DNA of 64,000 nt, taken from NCBI GenBank assembly GCA_016291085.1, contig JAEEVW010000004.1, positions 57,602-121,601 of the forward strand, written 5' to 3'. The notes beneath the pieces were generated by a model. That model saw only the letters and a list, made by a program, of their open reading frames with translations. It searched no databases and had not been told where the DNA came from. Below are positions 61,351 to 64,000 of the stretch, one piece after another. A program made the translations under genes and the position numbers. The stretch is from Prevotella sp. (GTDB lineage Bacteria > Bacteroidota > Bacteroidia > Bacteroidales > Bacteroidaceae). Position 1 is the first letter of the stretch; the number at the start of each line of letters is the position of its first letter.

Positions 61351-63807
61351 ATGAAAAGAAATTTACTGCTAATCCTGTTGGTCATGTTGACCACAGCGCT
61401 GCAGGCTGCCGAAGTCAGCCAACAACAAGCCATGGAGAAGGCTAAGGCCTTCATGCAGAATCGTCACCAGTCAGGCACAGCTACCATGCACCGTGCTCCC
61501 CTGCACACTGACATGCAAAGTGCGGAGACGGGCCATCAGCTGCTCTACGCCTTCAACGTCGAGGGCGGCGGATTCGTCATCGTGTCGGGCGACGACCGAA
61601 CGGAATCCATCCTGGGATATAGCGACAGCGGCCGTCTGGACACGGACGACATGCCCGATAACATGCGCTGGTGGCTTGACGGCTATGCACAGCAACTGTC
61701 ACAGCTCGGTGCCGTCGGCGTGCAGCAGACCCCAGCAGCTGTGGTGCGCCCCGCCATTGAACCGATGATCAAGACGCAGTGGTATCAGAACGAGCCTTAC
61801 AACAAGTACTCCTACGTGAACGATAAAGGCTACCACTCACCCACCGGTTGCGTGGCTACAGCCATGGCGCAGGTCATGAACTACTGGCAGTGGCCCAAGG
61901 AGCCGTGTAAGGCTATTCCGGCATATGATGCCCAGCCGGTAAACCCTGGTGCGGGAGATGTCGAACCGATGCCTGCGCTGCCGGCCTATACCTTCCAGTG
62001 GGACCAGATGCTCGACACGTACACCGACGAGCAGCCTGGCACGGAGCAGCAGCAGGAGGCTGTGGCACGCCTGATGCAATATTGCGGCTCAGCGCTGCAC
62101 ATGTACTACGGAAGTAATGCCTCGGATTCCCAGCAGAATTTCATCCCCATCGCCCTGCGCCGCTACTTCGACTATGCACAGGACGCCCACATCGTCTACC
62201 GCCAGAACTACACCAGCAGCCAATGGGAAGACCTGGTGTACAACGAGCTGGCTAACGGACGGCCTATTCCCTACGCCGGCGACACAAACAGTGGCGGCCA
62301 CAGTTTTATCTGCGACGGCTACGACGGTGAGGGGCTCTTCCACATCAACTGGGGCTGGGCAGGACGCAGCGACGGTTATTTCCGCCTGTCGATACTCAAC
62401 CCCTATAACACCACCAGCACGGGCGCCAGATCGTCGATGATGGGTTTCTGCTTGCGACAGACGATGATTGTCAATGTGCGCCCGGCAGACCCGACGGACG
62501 TTCCCGTACCCGAGGAGCCCTACCGCATGACTCTCATGAGCGAGCTCATGGTCAAGGTTGCTGTGAAAGACGGCAAGCCAGATACGACCCTGTGCTTTAC
62601 CCCCTACTACGCCGGCTACGACCATTACACCATGAAATTCCTCCTCGGCTTGGGCGTGCGCCAGAACGAAGTGCTGACTCCTGTTGTCGTCTGCAACGAA
62701 AAGGAAATCTATGCAGGGCAAAACGACACCACGGAAATCTCCATCCATGAACTGCAACTTCCTGTCGGCACCTACCACCTGCTGCCCATCTACAAGGAGA
62801 GCGGCAACGACGACGCGCAGTGGCAGACGCTGGCTCCCGACAACCGCTGCTTCTTTGTGGAAGTGACGCCAACGGAGACGTTCTACAAAGTACTGCCCGA
62901 GACGAATGTACGCATAGAGCGCTGCTTCTTCAACCAGGGCAATGGGAAAATCGGAGAGGACTGCTGGCTCACCTTCGTATTGCACAACCAGGGCGAAGAG
63001 CTCAACTCGGAAATTGCCTTTAACGCCAGCTATGGCGGCACCATCGACGCACAAGGCAAACTCGTCGACTCCAACGGAAAAATGTACAGTGAGGACATAT
63101 TGACATCCTTTTTCATCGACGCCAACGCCACCGACTCGCTGGACTTTCCTTTCAAGGCATTGTACCAGGGACCCGTGCTGTGTTACCTCGTCAATCCTAA
63201 AAACGGGGAAATCATAGCATACTATACCATCAACGTGGCTGCCGAGCACACGTTTTTCGACCTGGAACTCATCGACTACGAGATTAACGTCTACACCCCC
63301 GAACAGACGGAAGAAATAAAAACCTACAATTGTTTCGAGGCCAACTTTACCATTAAGAACAACGATACACGCCAATTCGAGGGATATTTCGAAATAATAC
63401 CCATAGGGCTGCCATTTTACAATGACGATCAACTCCGAATGAGGATTGACCCAGGGACCACGGGCGTATTCTCCACAGATACTGATGAATGGCTATTCGA
63501 TATAGAAACAGAGGACTATTATCTGCTGCCGGAGATCACCATCCAACTGTGGCAGAGAGACTACAACCTCTATAAAAAGCTGATGACGGAATTCAAGACG
63601 AAGCCCGGCTGCCGTACCACGCCGGCCGGCACCGAGCCCATCATCCCCACAGCCATCAGCGACATCAGGAATCAGCATGCTGTCCGCAACGGCGCGTTCT
63701 TCGACCTGCAGGGCCGCCGCGTGGAAAGTTCAATGTTTAATGTTCAAAGTTCAAAGTTGAAGAAGGGCCTCTACATCAACAACGGCAAAAAATACGTAGT
63801 AAAGTAA
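61351..63807 (+). CDS. C10 family cysteine peptidase (streptopain/interpain-like), T9SS-type tail
   Basis: 818 residues from ATG 61351 (signal peptide MKRNLLLILLVMLTTALQAA). A propeptide (~21-140) contains FVIVSGDDRTESILGYSDSG, the C10 pro-domain pattern. The catalytic domain has Cys167 in SPTGCVATAMAQVMNYWQWP, His317 in SGGHSFICDGYD and the oxyanion-supporting Trp in HINWGWAGRSDGYF. Extended beta domains follow and the end FFDLQGRRVESS…LKKGLYINNGKKYVVK is a T9SS-type tail. It is a secreted protease likely to cut host or bacterial proteins. The tail contains an in-frame TTCAAAGT microrepeat (SSMFNVQSSKLKK). An earlier ATG at 61291 would lie inside the promoter. Confidence 0.9.
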   Translation: MKRNLLLILLVMLTTALQAAEVSQQQAMEKAKAFMQNRHQSGTATMHRAPLHTDMQSAETGHQLLYAFNVEGGGFVIVSGDDRTESILGYSDSGRLDTDDMPDNMRWWLDGYAQQLSQLGAVGVQQTPAAVVRPAIEPMIKTQWYQNEPYNKYSYVNDKGYHSPTGCVATAMAQVMNYWQWPKEPCKAIPAYDAQPVNPGAGDVEPMPALPAYTFQWDQMLDTYTDEQPGTEQQQEAVARLMQYCGSALHMYYGSNASDSQQNFIPIALRRYFDYAQDAHIVYRQNYTSSQWEDLVYNELANGRPIPYAGDTNSGGHSFICDGYDGEGLFHINWGWAGRSDGYFRLSILNPYNTTSTGARSSMMGFCLRQTMIVNVRPADPTDVPVPEEPYRMTLMSELMVKVAVKDGKPDTTLCFTPYYAGYDHYTMKFLLGLGVRQNEVLTPVVVCNEKEIYAGQNDTTEISIHELQLPVGTYHLLPIYKESGNDDAQWQTLAPDNRCFFVEVTPTETFYKVLPETNVRIERCFFNQGNGKIGEDCWLTFVLHNQGEELNSEIAFNASYGGTIDAQGKLVDSNGKMYSEDILTSFFIDANATDSLDFPFKALYQGPVLCYLVNPKNGEIIAYYTINVAAEHTFFDLELIDYEINVYTPEQTEEIKTYNCFEANFTIKNNDTRQFEGYFEIIPIGLPFYNDDQLRMRIDPGTTGVFSTDTDEWLFDIETEDYYLLPEITIQLWQRDYNLYKKLMTEFKTKPGCRTTPAGTEPIIPTAISDIRNQHAVRNGAFFDLQGRRVESSMFNVQSSKLKKGLYINNGKKYVVK

Positions 63808-63819
63808 ACACAACAAAAA

Positions 63820-63853
63820 GGAAGAACCCGAGCAACGATGCTCGGGTTCTTCC
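63820..63853 (+). terminator. Terminator after the peptidase gene
   Basis: GGAAGAACCCGAGC pairs perfectly with GCTCGGGTTCTTCC around the loop AACGAT, 14 bp, followed by TTCATT. It abuts the second cloverleaf element. Confidence 0.8.
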
Positions 63854-63973
63854 TTCATTCTGATTGAATCCGAAAGGATTGATGGTGTGAATGCAGGCTT
63901 TGTCTGTGAGCTTGCTCATGAGGCAAAGGATGCAGACATAGCATCAGAGACAAAGTCTCAAGCAGAATGAAGG
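63852..63973. repeat. Cloverleaf-shaped intergenic element, copy 2
   Basis: Closing stem CCTTCATTCTGATTGA (63852-63867) pairs with TCAAGCAGAATGAAGG (63958-63973) at 15 of 16 positions. Inside are a short hairpin with GAAA loop (63867-63880), a long arm (63881-63945) tipped by TGAG-CTTG-CTCA, and GAGAC-AAA-GTCTC (63947-63959). The order matches the element at 5920, and both have the 3' flank GGGGTTTTTnnGGTTTTTGT. The rest of the window to 64000 is T-rich with no gene. Confidence 0.7.
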
Positions 63974-64000
63974 GGTTTTTCTGGTTTTTGTCTTTTTTTG

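Overview
The window reads as chromosomal DNA from a Bacteroidota species, most likely Prevotella or a close relative. The support is the repeated promoter signature TTTG-N19..21-TAnnTTTG, surface lipoproteins with an acidic stretch after the lipidated Cys, type-IX-secretion-like C-terminal tails (…GIYIxNGKKxVxK), a lipoprotein TamA (TamL) paired with TamB, a C10 (interpain/streptopain-like) peptidase, and a tmRNA whose tag reads GNNEYALAA. No SusC/SusD pair, transposase, rRNA or tRNA gene was seen.

Layout. 1-5.9 kb is an eroded accessory zone: a small A1S_2505-like protein, an unrecognised protein, a truncated Bro-N gene, a one-polypeptide type IIG/MmeI-like restriction-modification enzyme with an upstream repeat field, an orphan HTH antitoxin beside the deleted remains of its toxin, and a 3' fragment of a surface-protein gene. 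6.2-17.6 kb (minus) is a compact run: GH2 beta-galactosidase-like enzyme, two deoxynucleoside kinases, RluA-type pseudouridine synthase, TamB and TamL. 17.9-24.9 kb holds envelope proteins: a coiled-coil surface lipoprotein, an OmpA-family porin, a dockerin-bearing protein followed by a cohesin-like protein, and a beta-barrel protein. The tmRNA lies at 25.0-25.4 kb.

25.8-47.3 kb is a complete Wzx/Wzy-type exopolysaccharide locus: export channel (Wza-like), Wzz, Wzy (EpsG), Wzx, glycosyltransferases, a GDP-D-glycero-alpha-D-manno-heptose module (HddA, GmhA, HddC-GmhB fusion), a secreted TIM-barrel protein, two lipid-carrier initiating transferases (WecA-like and WcaJ-like), a Wzi-like protein and a lipoprotein, closed by a strong terminator. 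An LTA-synthase-like sulfatase-fold protein and an O-acyltransferase sit inverted in its middle and may decorate the glycan. The first gene and the Wzi-like gene carry almost the same 36-nt promoter.

47.4-51.6 kb has a Gly/Ser-repeat secreted protein overlapping a histidine phosphatase tail-to-tail, then a CotH-family protein. 51.6-61.1 kb (minus) is a tight four-gene operon: a LacI regulator fused in frame to a membrane-anchored two-component-type propeller/Y_Y_Y/HATPase sensor, a GH31 alpha-xylosidase-like enzyme with a PA14 insert, a TPR histidine kinase, and rfbC. 61.35-63.8 kb is the C10 peptidase.

The most unusual items are: (1) the LacI-propeller-HATPase fusion; (2) 66-nt palindromic elements inserted in frame in rluA and tamB; (3) two cloverleaf-shaped intergenic elements (5920-6046 and 63852-63973) that share architecture and 3' flank but little sequence; (4) AACGCCACA-plus-hairpin units; and (5) three loci with tandem repeats of exactly 22 bp period.
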